Shown here piece by piece: positions 43,498 to 57,031 of a stretch of 64,000 bases of DNA (position 1 is the stretch's first letter; every line of letters begins with the position of its first letter). The notes beneath the pieces are model-generated. The model did no database searches. It worked only from the letters and a program-made list of their open reading frames with translations, and was not told the origin of the DNA. Source of the DNA: Amphiduros pacificus (Eukaryota; Annelida; Polychaeta; Phyllodocida; Hesionidae); contig OX439006.1 of assembly GCA_949316495.1 (NCBI GenBank), positions 45,845,918 to 45,909,917 on the forward strand, given 5' to 3'. Both the position numbers and the translations under genes were made by a program.

Positions 43498-44814
43498 TGA
43501 TTTACAATACAATACAGTACAATACAATACAATTGATATACCAACAGGCTAATCATCAGAAATATCATAAAGTACATAATATCAATAATTAAAAATTAAT
43601 TAAATCATCGTTTGTCAAGTGTGAATGTGTGAAATCGGTTATGAAAATAAAACAACAGTGATAAATATGTGTTCTATCATATCTCAAATTGGTAATTTAA
43701 GTACATATTTTAAGTACATATTACATTTAATCACAATCTATACATCCTTATTCTTATTCTCCGCAAAAATAGTGCATTCAGGGAGAAAGGCAGTAATTTT
43801 GTTTTCAAACCCAGGTGATAACACATATTATTTTTTCCATTTTCAAGGCATTTTTTCATGTAACTTGCATAGATATTCTCCTGTGATGGTTGTCTGACAC
43901 GTGCATGTGCCTACAATGTCAAATGGTGTCAATAAACCCATCAATGCACTAAATCGCAACTTTGGTGTCGTCTGCAGTTCTGTTGTTGTTGGTTCTGAGG
44001 TGACTGATAGCGAATATGTTTCAATTTAACTTTGTGAAATAAATAATTTAACTTTGGAAATCAGGGGTGAAAAATGTACAGATTTTGCTGCCGGTCACTG
44101 TATGTCCCCCATGACAAATTTTGGCCCTGTTTTTCTTGGTAGTTTTTACTTTCCTAAGGATCAGGCTTACTATTACACCTTCACCAATGATGTAATTATT
44201 TTGACTTTATTCTGTCAGATTTATCACATGTCCTGAAGAGGCGGGGTGTGGCTCATTGGTCATATAACCAGACATAAATGATATCATGCTAATGTTAAGG
44301 GTGAAAGTGTCTTCCAAAACTTTTTTTTCCCTGAAAAAAGAAAGAACGAAAAAAAATCCCAACAATTAAGCAAGATAATTGTTTTATATTAAAATTAATA
44401 AAAATCAATTTCAGTTGTTAAAACGTCAAATGCTACGTGATAACTCTTTGTTTTGATTTGGTTTTTGCATAGTTCTTAACATTTAATCAATTGTACTTAT
44501 TTTAGTAGGGAATGCAAAGGAAATAAGAATTTTTCTCTTCATGAGAATACCTATACTACCAATGTCTATAACTTGGCTAAACTGATGCTTTTGGTTAACA
44601 TAGACATAATTCGAAAAAGCCCTTTTTACATAAGTAAGGTGTATTTTGTGAATAGAATAATTCAAATATATGTGAACATTTGACGCTATTTTGTCATTTT
44701 TGATTGAAAGTTCAATAATTCAAAATATAGATCATTAATCAAAATATTCCTCTAATAAATTTTAGAGCTAAAAAACTACACAAAATATTTGTCGTTAAGC
44801 CATTCTTACTCCCC

Positions 44815-44929
44815 TGTGTGTGCGGGGATTAAAGAATAGTCCCACTGCCCCCAGCATGTTGTAAAAAGCGACTTAAAGGGCATCCTGTTTGCCTGGACTA
44901 CGACCCATCTCAGGACGGAGATGGAATCC
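44815..44929 (+). repeat. Fragment of a dispersed repeat (gcatgttgtaaaaagcgact)
   Basis: The stretch around gcatgttgtaaaaagcgact followed by a GGG-rich turn resembles a very abundant repeat I recall from molluscan genomes. Identification is from memory and should be treated as a hint to phylum only. Confidence 0.35.
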
Positions 44930-44940
44930 GGACAAGTTGA

Positions 44941-45256
44941 AGGCCACGGCCGTGGCGCAGTTTGTTAGAGCGCCAGCTTATTCGCACCAGTTCCTCTGTG
45001 GTGATCCAAAGGTCGTGGGTTCGAACCCTGGCCATGCCGAGATTGAACTCGTGATACAATTTCCCATATGAGCTGAGGCCCATGCCTAAAGGGTTAACCC
45101 GTTGTCCTTGTAAATCTGTGACCGGGTAGGCTGTCATGTCAAGGACCTGCAATGTGACATATCTGTTACAAGTAGGTCTCATCACGAAACGACTGAAATA
45201 ATGTTGAAAGTGATGTAAAACCCCAAACCAACAAACAAACAAACAAACAAACAAAC
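44941..45256 (+). mobile_element. tRNA-derived SINE, full length, + strand
   Basis: Cleanest copy of the main SINE family. A box tggcgcagtttgttagagcg, B box ggttcgaaccc, body, then the tail repeating aaac to 45256. An 11-base duplication, ggacaagttga, flanks it at 44930-44940 and 45257-45267. Confidence 0.93.
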
Positions 45257-46567
45257 GGACAAGTTGAGCACTGGGCTGGTTTGACAATAATCCTGGTCCA
45301 GTTGCAACACTATATTCAATGTATATATTTAGAATCTATATATTAGTGAAGACAAGGCTGCTGCAGCTGCTGTTTAGGGCGATTATATTCATTCTGAACA
45401 TCTGCCAAATCAATTTATCATGTGGAAAATTCTCCATGTCAGGCATTTTAAAAGTTTTTTCAGACTCTTCTTTGCAGGTTTTAAAAGCAAATCATTTCAT
45501 TTATGATCATTGGATAAACAGAGTTCTTGTTTATTTAGGTCATTAGCTTATTCATCAAGAACTTTAGAACACCATACTGAAGAAAAAGTCTCCTAAACAA
45601 ATTATACATTTTTATTATGTTTGATTGATGTAATGTTAAATTATTGTTTTGACTACATATTGTATTAAAATTTACATTTTGTTTCTAGCCAATATTATGT
45701 TTCTGTTTTTACTGTTTTTGGCACTGAATGACCTCAATGTGTTGATGTGGTGCCAAAAAGCAATAATTCATTCAATCATTTTAAAGCCAATTTTAAGATT
45801 TGTTGATTAAACTTGCAAATGATCGCTATTTTGTCATAAACCCCCAATGGGCAAAATGACTTCAATATCTACCAAGTCCATTTTGCCAAAGGACATTGAA
45901 TTAGTTTGATTTATAATTTATATATGTATATACATCATATTTCACATTTAATGTACAGCTGGGCAAAAACCTAATTACTTTTGCCATTTTCTGATTTTTT
46001 GAATTTTAGATTTGATAAATTTTAGACTATGACAAATCACTTTTGTGCAGGATAAATCTTACATTAATTATCATATTGCTGAAAACATTGAACGAATTCT
46101 GTACCGGATGTCTTCATACTATTTAATTCTAGTTTAGTTTAATTAGATATCTCTAGTTTATGGTATTGGTTTTTCTCTGAAATCCTAACGATTGATACTA
46201 GTGATCGATAGACATGTGGAAGAGATATAAAGAGAACATGAATTTATAGATGACTGTAAAGGTTAAATCATCAATTTTGTATTATCCACCGATTAGTTTT
46301 CAGCTCAGTCCAAGTTTTAGCGAGTTTTTGTTTGTCTTTTTGGAATGCCAAATCTTTCATTGGTCTATCAATCTAAAATGGCTATATGTTTATTTGATAT
46401 GTACTATTTACAATTTGCACGGGTATGGTATTAATATAAACTTTTAATAAACTTCAATAAATGTATTGGTTTTGTTTTGCTTATATCATGCAGGGTGTGA
46501 TGAAGCTCTGTGATAAGATATTTGGTACATTGAGTCCCAGTAACAGGCTTTCATCCATCTCAGACAC

Positions 46568-46570
<3 letters not shown>

Positions 46571-46658
<88 letters not shown>

Positions 46659-48370
46659 TAATAATAATACATTTATATAGCGCTATTTCAGACTAGGTCT
46701 GCTCATGGCGCTTTTCAATGTAAAACTTTGTGTATAAATGCGTTTTAAGTCGTGACTTAAAACAATCTAATGTTTTACTATTTTTCACCTGTAGGGGCAG
46801 GGCATTCCACAATTTAGGTGCATATATTTCAAAATCTCTGTCCCCGTACGTTTTGAGATTAGATTTCGGAACTACATATTCATTGTTTGCAATGGACCTC
46901 AATGATCTAGCCTATTTTAGGTATCAGAAGTTGTTTTTAGGTAGTCTGGTGCTTTGTCATTTTGTGTCTTCCAGGTTAATAAAGCTATTTTAAAGTCAAT
47001 TCTTGCCTCCATCGGCAGCCAATGTAGTTCTTTTAGTTTTTCAGTTATGTGATCATGCTTCCTAATTTTACATACTACTCAGAGTTCTGCATGTGCGAGA
47101 GTATTTGTTGTTTTCTTGTCCAGGCAGTCTCTAATACTTGAATTATTTTTAATATAAAAAAAACCATTTTTACACATTTTTCTGATTTGATTTTTCATGT
47201 TAAGCTCTTGATCAAAAATGATACCAAGGTCATTGACCTTGTGAGACCTTTGAATGACAGACTCCCCAACTAAGATTTCATTTGGGATTTCATTATTTTT
47301 AAAGTTTGATTTTTTTCTACAAATGAATAATTCTATTTTTTCCATCAAAAAATTCATTTTATTTTCCGGAAGAAATTGTTTCACATTTTTTACGTAGTTT
47401 TCCATTTCAATACATGATAATTTTGTATCTTCTTTTGATTTAGGGTCCATATTGATGTAGATCTGCGTATCATCCGCATAGATGTGGTGTTTTAGACCAA
47501 AGTTATTAATGATATGCTTAGGGGTTCCATGTAACATGTAAAGAGTATAGGTCCTAAAACCGAGCCTTGTGGGACACCATAATTTATATCCCTATTTTTG
47601 GATCTTTGTCCTCAATAGTAACACATTGTTTCCATCAGACAAATATGATCTGAATATTATTTGCTACAAGATGCTGATCATACTGTTTGGCTACAGCCCT
47701 TTCAATCAGTTTAGATAAGTAAGCCAAGTTTGAAACTGGTCTGTAATTCTTTTTTAGGAGTTCCAGACCCAGTTTTTTTATAAGCGGTCTAATAATAGCC
47801 ATCTTTAATGGTTCAGGCATTTCTCCTAACATTATTGATTTATTTATGATTGCAGTTATGAGTGGCAGTAATGAATCCAGACACTCAACAAGAAGCCAGG
47901 TTGGTATTGGATCTAGCTCACAGGATTTTTTTGCTGCTTCACTAAGAAGCTTCTTTACTTCTTGTGTTGTTAGCGGTTTAAAATTTGTTAGATGACTTTT
48001 AAATTTCGGTATTTCCTTCATTTCGTTGTTACATCCTACATTATCCATATCTTTTCGTAAATGTTTTATTTTATCAAGGAAAAAATTATTAAATTTAGTG
48101 GTTTATTTTTTCTTATCGTCATTTTTCGGGAAGGGTGTCTCTTCTTTGGTGTGTAGTAGTCCTTTAAGAATCTTGAATAATTTTTTCGGGTCAGATTTAT
48201 TCGTATCCACCATATCGGCGTAGTATTTGCTTCTTGCCGTTTAAGCATATTGTTGTATTTATTTTGTTGTATTTGATTGTATTTTATCTGTCTGAAGTCC
48301 GATTTTGTCCATTTTTCTTTCAAGTCTGAAATTTTTTCATCAACTTCGTAGTAATCAATTTTGTTTGACC
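46571..48370 (-). mobile_element. CR1/L2-like LINE, 5'-truncated, (ATT)n tail
   Basis: On - the pieces are, in order: a lysine-rich linker (48066-48323), KSCELDPIPTWLLVECLDSL with KNYRPVSNLAYLSKLIERAV (47650-48048), YADDTQIYINMD (47079-47537) and YAPKLWNALPLQVKNS with a final FKSRLKTHLY (46693-46902). YADD is the reverse-transcriptase active site. Frames shift between blocks, so it is dead. The 3' UTR (tttatatagcgc on +) and an AAT run at 46571-46668 mark the 3' end. Most of the endonuclease is missing. Confidence 0.85.
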
Positions 48371-48450
48371 CGACGTTAGTAATTTAAAGGTCAAGTGTGT
48401 TACCAAGTATGTGTGTTGGTTCATGTATCAAGATATGTAGGTTGTGTAGC

Positions 48451-48684
48451 TCAAGTAGAGGGCGTGGCTGTTTTTTTGGCGCTAGCCCCAGTAGAGGATG
48501 TGCCTGATTTCTTGCGATCAGGTGATACTGTTGGTTGTCCAGCTATGCTAATGATGGGGGGGGGGGGGTTCTTATCACTGTCCAGGGAGTCAAGGTTAAT
48601 GGGCTCATCAATTTCCTCTGCTTCCATAGCCTCAGCCGGGGTTTGAGGCGAGGATTTGGAGGAGATCCTCCACTTTATGCCCAC
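48451..48684 (-). other. 77-codon open frame, possibly leftover of a mobile element
   Basis: Begins MGIKWRISSKSS and is rich in Ser, Pro, Thr and acidic residues, as the disordered N-terminus of a retroelement first ORF might be. It lies just upstream (in - sense) of the LINE fragment, but no homology proves a link. A (G)n run interrupts the area. Confidence 0.3.
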
Positions 48685-48689
48685 ACGCT

Positions 48690-50190
48690 TGTGTTACATA
48701 TGGTTTGAGGGTATCCGTCGTTGGGGAACGTGGATGGGGATCGGAACTATACTCGCTGGCTACCTGTGAACGGGGCTCTTAACCTAGCTACCCTATCTAC
48801 CTATATGAGTTGGGAGGTAATAAGGACTGCAGACACAGAATATACAATGCACAAAGATCTCCTTTATTCGGTGCTGTACACTCTAGTCTGGCTAGGTCGG
48901 CATGGCAATGAGCGAGGTATATGAAATACCCAAATGCATGATACTGATAGAGTCCTGAGGATGCATAAAACACCCAAGTCTACATAAGTGTGGCTGTCAC
49001 AATACTGAGTGTCGTGGATCTTCTAGGCAAGTGGATTCTGGAGCCCCTGTCTGACAGTTGCGGGGCCTTTTAAAGGAAATCTGAGCATCTGTGTGAGGGG
49101 TTGCCTACGTGGCATCTTCTCCTGCTTCAGGGCTGCGCATGTCCTGCCTGCGTAGCATGGGGGATCACGTCATCTCTATTTGTGGCGAGTAGGCATTGCA
49201 TCAGCCTGCACTTGTTGGCCTCGCGTAGCACTCAGTAACTGTATATGGTCTCTTGCCAAAGATCATGATTGTCTATGATTGTCTATATATGTTTATAAGA
49301 GTCTATAGGTAGGTAATCTATATCCTACACTTGTACCTTTGGTCGCCATCTGTAAAGAAATATGATCACATTTATTAGATGTCATCCAATCATTTTTATT
49401 TTTTACAGATTCATTCCATCTTATTTAGACTTTATTTTGTTTCTTCTTATCTTTTTTATATTGGTCATCTGTTTTCCTCTCTTATATGCATCAACCATTT
49501 CAATATCTAAGTTTGATTCTGGTTCATATGTGCTATCTGATCTGGGATAACCATCCCACCAGATTTTGTAGAATCTGGTGTTAGTTTCCAATCCCATAAA
49601 TCACTAAGAATCTTCTCAACATGGTAAGTATTGTTCTTGTAGGACTTAACTCATTGTGTGTGAGTCTATGTAACAAACAATACCTTGTAACTAAGTATAT
49701 CACTAATTCCAAGTTGTTAGCTTGGATCAATTATGTATCTATATTTGCCAAGATTTTTGCTTAAACAGATAGTTTATTTAATAATATTTCTGTCACACCA
49801 AGAGGGTTGCTTGGTTTAACCTTAATGGTTAACTCTGTATAATGTCAAGAATTTTGCTTGACCAGATGGTTTGTTCAACTCACCAAGAGGTTGGCTTGGT
49901 TAGGAACCTTGTATATGCTCTGAGTTACATCAAGAGTTTAGCTTGACCAGATTTTTTTTTGTACCGGTATTGGTCGGTATAAGTAATATACGTGTAGGTG
50001 GTCGCAACTAATATGTTTATTTTAAAATCTTACCGTTGATTAGTTATATGGATGATTGAGACGACGAAGAATAGCACTGATCGCTAAATTAATTCCTATT
50101 TCAGAAAATTATATCCAATACTTTTGATTTACGTCCAATTTATGTCCGCTTTATCAATTCTTTATCAGTTCTCTCATATCTTCAACAGAA
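48690..50190. other. No gene recognised
   Basis: The stretch 48690-49250 is noticeably richer in GC than its surroundings, suggesting inserted repeat DNA of unknown type. From 49250 on it is AT-rich, with a loose repetition of a motif like aag.gtt.gcttg near 49740-49940. Confidence 0.4.
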
Positions 50191-50193
50191 CTA

Positions 50194-50616
50194 TGGTCAA
50201 AATAACCGCGATACCTAGTGGACTGCGCTGTTGAACTGGCACATTGAACCGCAATCAAGCTGATGAATTTGGGCAGCTTATCAAAGTAAATTATCTACAA
50301 CTGAAAATTAGAGAAAATGTGAGCTTAACTTTGCTTAGAAATGCAATTTATTTACGTTTTGGAAGATAAAATGGCCGCCAAACTTGAATGCGTCATTCTA
50401 ATGTCGGGGCCTGAGTGAAAAGTGAGAATATTCACAGAATTATATGCCGACGATGAGGTCTAACTACGGCGGAAAGTAGCTTATCAATATTAAGATGGGC
50501 AACTGACACTTGTAGATAATTTACATTGATAAAATATCCAAATTCAGCTGGTTGACCGCGGTTAAATGTGGCAGTTCAATACCGCGGTCCACTTGATATC
50601 GCGGTTGTTTTGACCA
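50194..50616. mobile_element. Foldback MITE with long terminal inverted repeats
   Basis: The first ~80 bases (tggtcaaaataaccgcgata...) and the reverse complement of the last ~80 bases (tggtcaaaacaaccgcgata...) agree at about four of five positions, and similarity continues inward through taaattatctacaa. Total length is 423 bases with a short unpaired centre and no coding capacity. Superfamily unknown. Confidence 0.8.
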
Positions 50617-50937
50617 GGTACCCTTCAATTTAGTATAAAAATTGAAGGATATTTGCTGACGCCACGATGATGTCGCCGTGTGAAAGCTATCCTGAGTCCC
50701 TGCGACGCCAACAGAGAAACCACAAGGCGTCGCCGGGTTTCACACAACAATATTGTCAGTTGGCGACATGTCGTCAAGGAGTTAAAATCTAGGGTAACTC
50801 ACCCTTGTCGTTGTGTGAGGATATCTGTTGACGCCAAGACACAGTACACAATGTTTTGAAAGCAAGACATGTCGTGCTGGAGTAGTTATTTATGAAGCCA
50901 AGACAGTTGAATTTTACTTCAATAGGACGACATGTCG

Positions 50938-51057
50938 CCTCCTTTGTAATTGTTTTCAGAGCACACTATGCAGGAGTGAAAAGTGAGAATATTCACAGAA
51001 TTATATGCCGACGATGACCGCCTCCTTTGTAATTGTTTTCAGAGCACACTATGCAGG
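50938..51057. repeat. Local duplication
   Basis: cctcctttgtaattgttttc with the following agagcacactatgcagga occurs at 50938 and again at 51019. The segment between them, gtgagaatattcacagaatt and neighbours, also occurs once more at about 50415-50460, inside the MITE. Confidence 0.75.
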
Positions 51058-51589
51058 AGAGGACGACAATGGAAGAAATACTGACTTTGACCATAACTAT
51101 TTTGGAAGCACCTTTTTTTTTGGGGGGGGGGCAAATTTCATGTGACACACACTTTTTTCCCGCTTCCTGTTTACATGTTGGCAATCAAATCAAATCAAAT
51201 TGGCAGACGACTTTTAGCCCAGCAAAACCTCAGAATGTCAAACATGGAGCTTACTCCCACAAAATCAAGTTCAAAAGTAAGTATATGATGATAAGAAGGT
51301 TTGTTAACCCTCGCAGTGGCGTGGTGGACCCTGACCTGGCTGGCTCCAATTTGGAGTGAGATCTGTCAAAACTAGATCACTCAATTGTAAACAATGGTGG
51401 ACTACCACAAGTGGTTGTGGTTGTGAAGTGAATATCTTTGTAAATAAACGTCTTATGGATTAAACAAAGACATTTTCTGAAAGGTGAGGATCGGGAGAAG
51501 AGATATGAAAACGATTGCGCAATAACAACACATCGCGATATGCACTTAGTTTTCTCAGAAACATATGTCATGCACAAAGTAGGAATCTT

Positions 51590-51663
51590 GCACAATGTAG
51601 GAATAATTCCTACATTGTGCCAGACAAAGTAGGAATTCCTACATTGTGCAAATAAGTAGGAAT
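51590..51663. repeat. Nested palindromes on the gtaggaattcctac theme
   Basis: A 31-base palindrome (15-base arms, one-base centre) at 51590-51620 is followed by a second palindromic block at 51629-51663 that is repeated in inverted orientation at 52733-52766. Confidence 0.85.
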
Positions 51664-51999
51664 ATCAGACTCAAGAATCCAAATGTCAGGAACAAAAATG
51701 AGGAGGTTTAGGCAATATGAACATAGGACTGTTATAATAATAATGATGATATGAGCATGCACTGATATTAGTTGTGTGCATACAAAATATGATTTTATCA
51801 GTGATATGTATATTTCACATTGGCAAATAGGTAGATATCTGGGTGTGGGCTTGTAAATGTAGATCTACAATTACTGTACAAATATTACAACAACAAAAAA
51901 TGTTTGTACATTTTTTGTCAAAGTAAAATGACAATCAACATTTCTATTTCCAAAAATGTCATATCTCTATTATAATGTACTATTCAATCAAAATTTGTA

Positions 52000-52588
52000 G
52001 GGCTAACAACCGCCCATTTCGCGCATTTTGGTCTTTGTCAATAAATAAATAAACTCACAAAACATGAATAGTTTTCAATATGTGTGCTATAGTGGGGTAT
52101 ATCCATCAGCAAGACTTGTCATTACTTTAACTTATAAAGTGTTGTGCGGATGCTAAATTCTAACAAGATTGACAAGTCCGAGTCACGTCTTTGCGCAAAC
52201 AAATTATACAATCATAGCCTTCACGCACTGACCTTTTTTCTATGCCCAAATATGAAATAATGAAAATTAATATATCGATCATATGACTTACATATTTGAA
52301 GAGAAGAGTTCAAGAGCTCAATTTTGAGTTGTCAATGATGTAAATCGGCCAAGAAATGACTGAGCAGTGCCAAATTGTTTACTTTTGTAACAAGCTGGAA
52401 TTCACGCACGTGCACATTGTGACAAAATCGGGGTCAATGGGTGTAATTTTCATAACAATTTATTCAAACCATTCAAATAAACTTTTCTGTGCAAAAACAT
52501 TCAATGTTCTATTAATTTTGCGTTCACAAGACATTTCCAAAATTATCAGCCAATCCTATGATTGCGCGAATCCTATGGTTGTTAGCTC
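52000..52588. mobile_element. MITE with short TIRs and TA target duplication
   Basis: Left end gggctaacaacc and right end ggttgttagctc are inverted repeats (11 of 12), and ttcgcgca / tgcgcgaa pair further in. TA stands on both sides (51998-51999 and 52589-52590), as in Tc1/mariner-type insertions. 589 bases, non-coding. Confidence 0.7.
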
Positions 52589-52732
52589 TAACCATATTCT
52601 TTAATGCCAACAATGTCCAAATAAGCCAGAGGAAGTGTCTGTTTTTCTAAATACAAAATTTAATAGAAAACTAATAAACATTGTAATTATATTAGCCACA
52701 TCCAGTCATATCAGTTATTGATATATCTTAAA

Positions 52733-52766
52733 ATTCCTACTTATTTGTACAAAGTAGGAATTCCTA
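52733..52766. repeat. Inverted partner of the 51629-51663 repeat
   Basis: Reverse complement differs from 51629-51663 at about three positions. Together they bracket about 1.1 kb that includes the TA-flanked MITE. Confidence 0.8.
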
Positions 52767-53603
52767 AATCGTCTAAAACTGATTTGGGACAGGAAACTGT
52801 TCATCCTATATCTCAATACAAAACAGTGACAATATATGAAATCTACAGAGCACCCAAAATGTCAGTTTTTTTCAAAGATAATGCAATCATAAATGATATT
52901 TATCAACAATGAATTATAACGGCATGTAATATTATTCACATTTGGCATGCAACATTATTCACATTTGTTGGTAATCACAACAAAGTTTAAAGAGTATAGC
53001 TTTTCTCTTGAATTAAAATGAGGTAAACAGCTTTTTTTGATGGTGAGACAAAGGGTGTATCATGAGATGTGGTTCGAAACCATGCTTCAGCTGGGCACAC
53101 CCATTACCTCAAACAGTCTCATAATCACTGTCAAAGATAAATACTTAATTTACCATATCTCAACTTATGAAAAAAATTCTTTTAAACAGAAAATGGACTG
53201 ATATTTAATTATTATTTGCAATACTAACATCACCAGCTAGTGAATATAGTTGGTGCATAACATGTGAACATATTTTTCATTAAATGTTATTCATTTATAG
53301 TATACATTGATAGCAACTGTCCTCAATATTTTTCTCAAATAAACAAAAAAATAAATCAATAAGTGGGATATTCACAATTTATATTTTATTTTCATAAATA
53401 TCTGTACAAATACCGGCTTTATTTCTTATTAAAGCAACAATATGCAATAGAGCAGATGAAATTTAATATTATAAAAAGAAATTGTTAATGATATTTAACA
53501 GTTAAGAGAAGGCAGTACTTTTTCAAATATTTTTCATGGTCAACAATAACAGGTCAAATTGCTCTGGTTATTTGCCCGCTTACTTTGATAAGATCCTAAC
53601 TTT

Positions 53604-56598
53604 TCATGAAACCCAACTCTTTCTCAGTTCCTTTCTCTTTCTGTCACGTTTACCCCTCCCCATCATTGGTCCCTGTGAAGACAGATAAAAAACACAAGTT
53701 AGTGTCATTAGTGAAAATAACATGGAGTTTTTTGGATATTACATATTGATTTTAGCAATTTAAGATTTTTTCATTGATGCCTATCATTGTGGAGAGAACC
53801 ATGTGTTTGGGTAATCAACATCTTGGCTATATTTTAAAACATGTTTTTCAATATAGTTTTGAGAGATTTATCTTTGCCTTTCTCACCTTTTCAGATTGGT
53901 TAATGATTTCCTCAAATTTTCTCCGCAACTCTTTACCAGTCTTATTCTATAAAAGATCAGAAATATTTTTTATTAAAATTTTTAATTTCAGTTCTATTTT
54001 TTTGTCAACTACATTAAAAAAGTAACTATTTACAGTTATGAGTTGATGAAAACATGTAATTCATCCATTCTATGCTTATTACTGAATAATTCTTAATGGA
54101 AAATTATTGATGCGATTTAATAATGTTAGGCAATTAAATTGTTTACCTTATTTCTTTTTCCATTTCTCACTGCTTTGCCAACTCTCATCAACTGCATTAT
54201 GAAAACAAAAAGTAATAAGATTTGTTCAAATGGCCAAACCAAACTGCCTAACCTTAACAAAAGTTGATTTGCCATTTACAAAATACATTAATTTATAGTC
54301 TTACAACTTTGATACACATAATTTGTTTTTAAAGGAAACCTTGATACAAATGATTTGCTTAAAGAAATGCTAGACGATTTAAATGTATATGTTTATATCT
54401 CACCTTGGCCTTTTTATGCTGTTTCTCCACATCAGTAGATAACCTTTTCCTCTATAAAGACAATTTTTGACAAATTATATTTTGTTGGAAGTTTAATCAA
54501 ACAAAGAAATCATTTAAAATTGAAAAATGCAATTTAAAATTTGAACATGTGTATACGATAATAACATAAGTATTTTTTAAAAATTTTAAGCAATTATGAG
54601 ATGCACTGGCATTTTTATTTTATGTTTTTCTTATGTGTGTCTATTTTGAGTCAGTTTAGACCAAATACCTTGTTAAATGAGTGATGTAACAATTTCATGC
54701 AAAGATGTTCTGTGAAATGTTGTACAAAAGCAAGCATATATACCTTTATTAGATTACTTGTAATTGTTGACAGATGTGATTTTCCAACCTGAAAAACAAA
54801 TAATATAGTTTCTTTGAATCTGGTGGCAGATCTTTAACAAATTTATGTGTTGCCAGTTCCGCCTATTGTAGAAAACAAAAACAATAAATGATTTTTCTAT
54901 AGAGGCATGCAAATTGTTTCATAAATGATAATTTAAACTATTTTACCAAAGTGGTTCATCTTACCAACCAATTGCTGAAATTGACAGACAGACTGAATTA
55001 TAGAAAATCCCCCCTCACCCCCGAGACAATTTTCATGATGTTGACATAATGGTAAAATGATGAGGTTCAGTTCCAGCCTCCTCATTATATTTGACAAAAT
55101 TAGAGATCTTACCGAGTCAATGATACCATCGAGTTCATCCATGCTCACATTCTCTGTTCGCAATTCACTTTCCTGTAGAGATAAAATCATTTTTAATTAC
55201 ATGTAAAACAACATTGTTTAAAAAAATGAAAGTTGGTCGACGGGAGACCATACCAGTTCACAGTTTGAATTACCTAATTTTATCCAAAGCATTAATGTAT
55301 TAATCTACACTTTACAATTTGGTCAATTCGCTTCCAAATTTTATCATTTTTGTCCGATCTTATAACATTTGAGGTTTTTAGGGGCAGCTTTATTGATATA
55401 ATGCTCATAGATATATTGGACTGGCCCATAACAGCAATGTACCTGAAGCTTTTGCTACTTATGTCATTATGATTAATCTAATGTACCTCATTTTCATCAT
55501 CTGTCTCATCAGTGTCTCCTGTGGTGTCTCCTGCAGTGTCTCCTGTGGTGTCTCCTACAGTGTCTCCTGTGGTGTCTCGTGCAGTGTCTCCTGCTGTGTC
55601 TCCTGTGGTGTCTCCTGCTGTGTCTCCTGTGGTGTCTCCTGCAGTGTCTCCTGTGGTGTCTCCTGCAGTGTCTCCTGTGGTGTCTCCTACAGTGTTACCT
55701 GTGGTGTCTCCTGCAGGTCTGGTGTCTTCATCACCTTCCCACATTAGGTCTATTGCATTCTGAAAAATAGGGCAACTGCTTTAGGGAGGCTGTAAGCTTT
55801 GATGACTCACTTAATCCGGCTCAGATCCCGGACTGTCTATCTGATTGGATTTTAGAGCCGGATTAAGTGAGTCAAGATCCCTAATTGCACACAACTTATT
55901 ATCATAAAGGTTGCAAAATATATTTTCATACCATTTTCTCATATTCTTTGCCAGCCTTCCAAGAAAACCTAAGATCCTTTGCCTTCATGTCCTTGTTTAT
56001 GTTTTGAAATCCAACATCACAAGGCCACCATGACGGGGGTGCTTTGTTGTAATCAATTCTGTCCTGGGACTCACCTAGTTAATATAATAATAATATATAT
56101 AAGAATAATTGTACAGCACAGTATTATTCAATATATTTTAGATGAACAAATATAAATAATATATCAGTACAGACACAAATCAACTCTTATTGAAAATGAC
56201 TAGTATTGAAAATGACAATATCTTATAATCAGTGTTGAGCCGTGTAGTTCCCCCACTTGATCACATGCCTATAGGGCAATTAACTAATTAAGTTACAAGA
56301 GGCTGGGGTGAGCTACTGGGTGTCATACTGTGATCCACACATGACCCTCACTCAGCATTCAGGTGTCAGATCTTACACATTGATGCAACATGAGCAGTTA
56401 ATTACAGTGTAACATCACTTGAAATTGAGTAATATTAAGCAGGTGTTTGTGGCAAACATTACAAGGGATGTGTCTTCTTTGTTTGCATGAGTATTGCAAG
56501 TGAAGCTTTGAGAACTGTTTACATATTAATTGCTGAGACAGCAAGCCCCTGTGGATTGCAAGTCTGCAAGTATATAAATAAATATATATATTTATATA

Positions 56599-56672
<74 letters not shown>

Positions 56673-56704
56673 TATATAAATATATATAACTATATATATA
56701 TATA

Positions 56705-56786
<82 letters not shown>

Positions 56787-56983
56787 TATATAAATATATA
56801 TATTCATTTATATACTTGCAGACTTGCAATCCACAGGGGCTTGCTGTCTCAGCAATTAATATGTAAACAGTTCTCAAAGCTTCACTTGCAATACTCATGC
56901 AAACAAAGAAGACACATCCCTTGTAATGTTTGCCACAAACACCTGAAGACACATCCCTTGTAATGTTTGCCACAAACACCTGC

Positions 56984-57031
<48 letters not shown>

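Noticed and set aside
44941-45025. Possible tRNA gene
   Set aside because: The head has good A and B boxes but continues into a SINE body with AACA tail and target-site duplication.
46481-46672. Poly-Tyr open frame on -
   Set aside because: Translation of the AAT microsatellite that forms the LINE tail.
48690-49330. Possible long-terminal-repeat-like block, GC-richer than neighbours
   Set aside because: No paired repeat, primer site or coding part was found; left unassigned.
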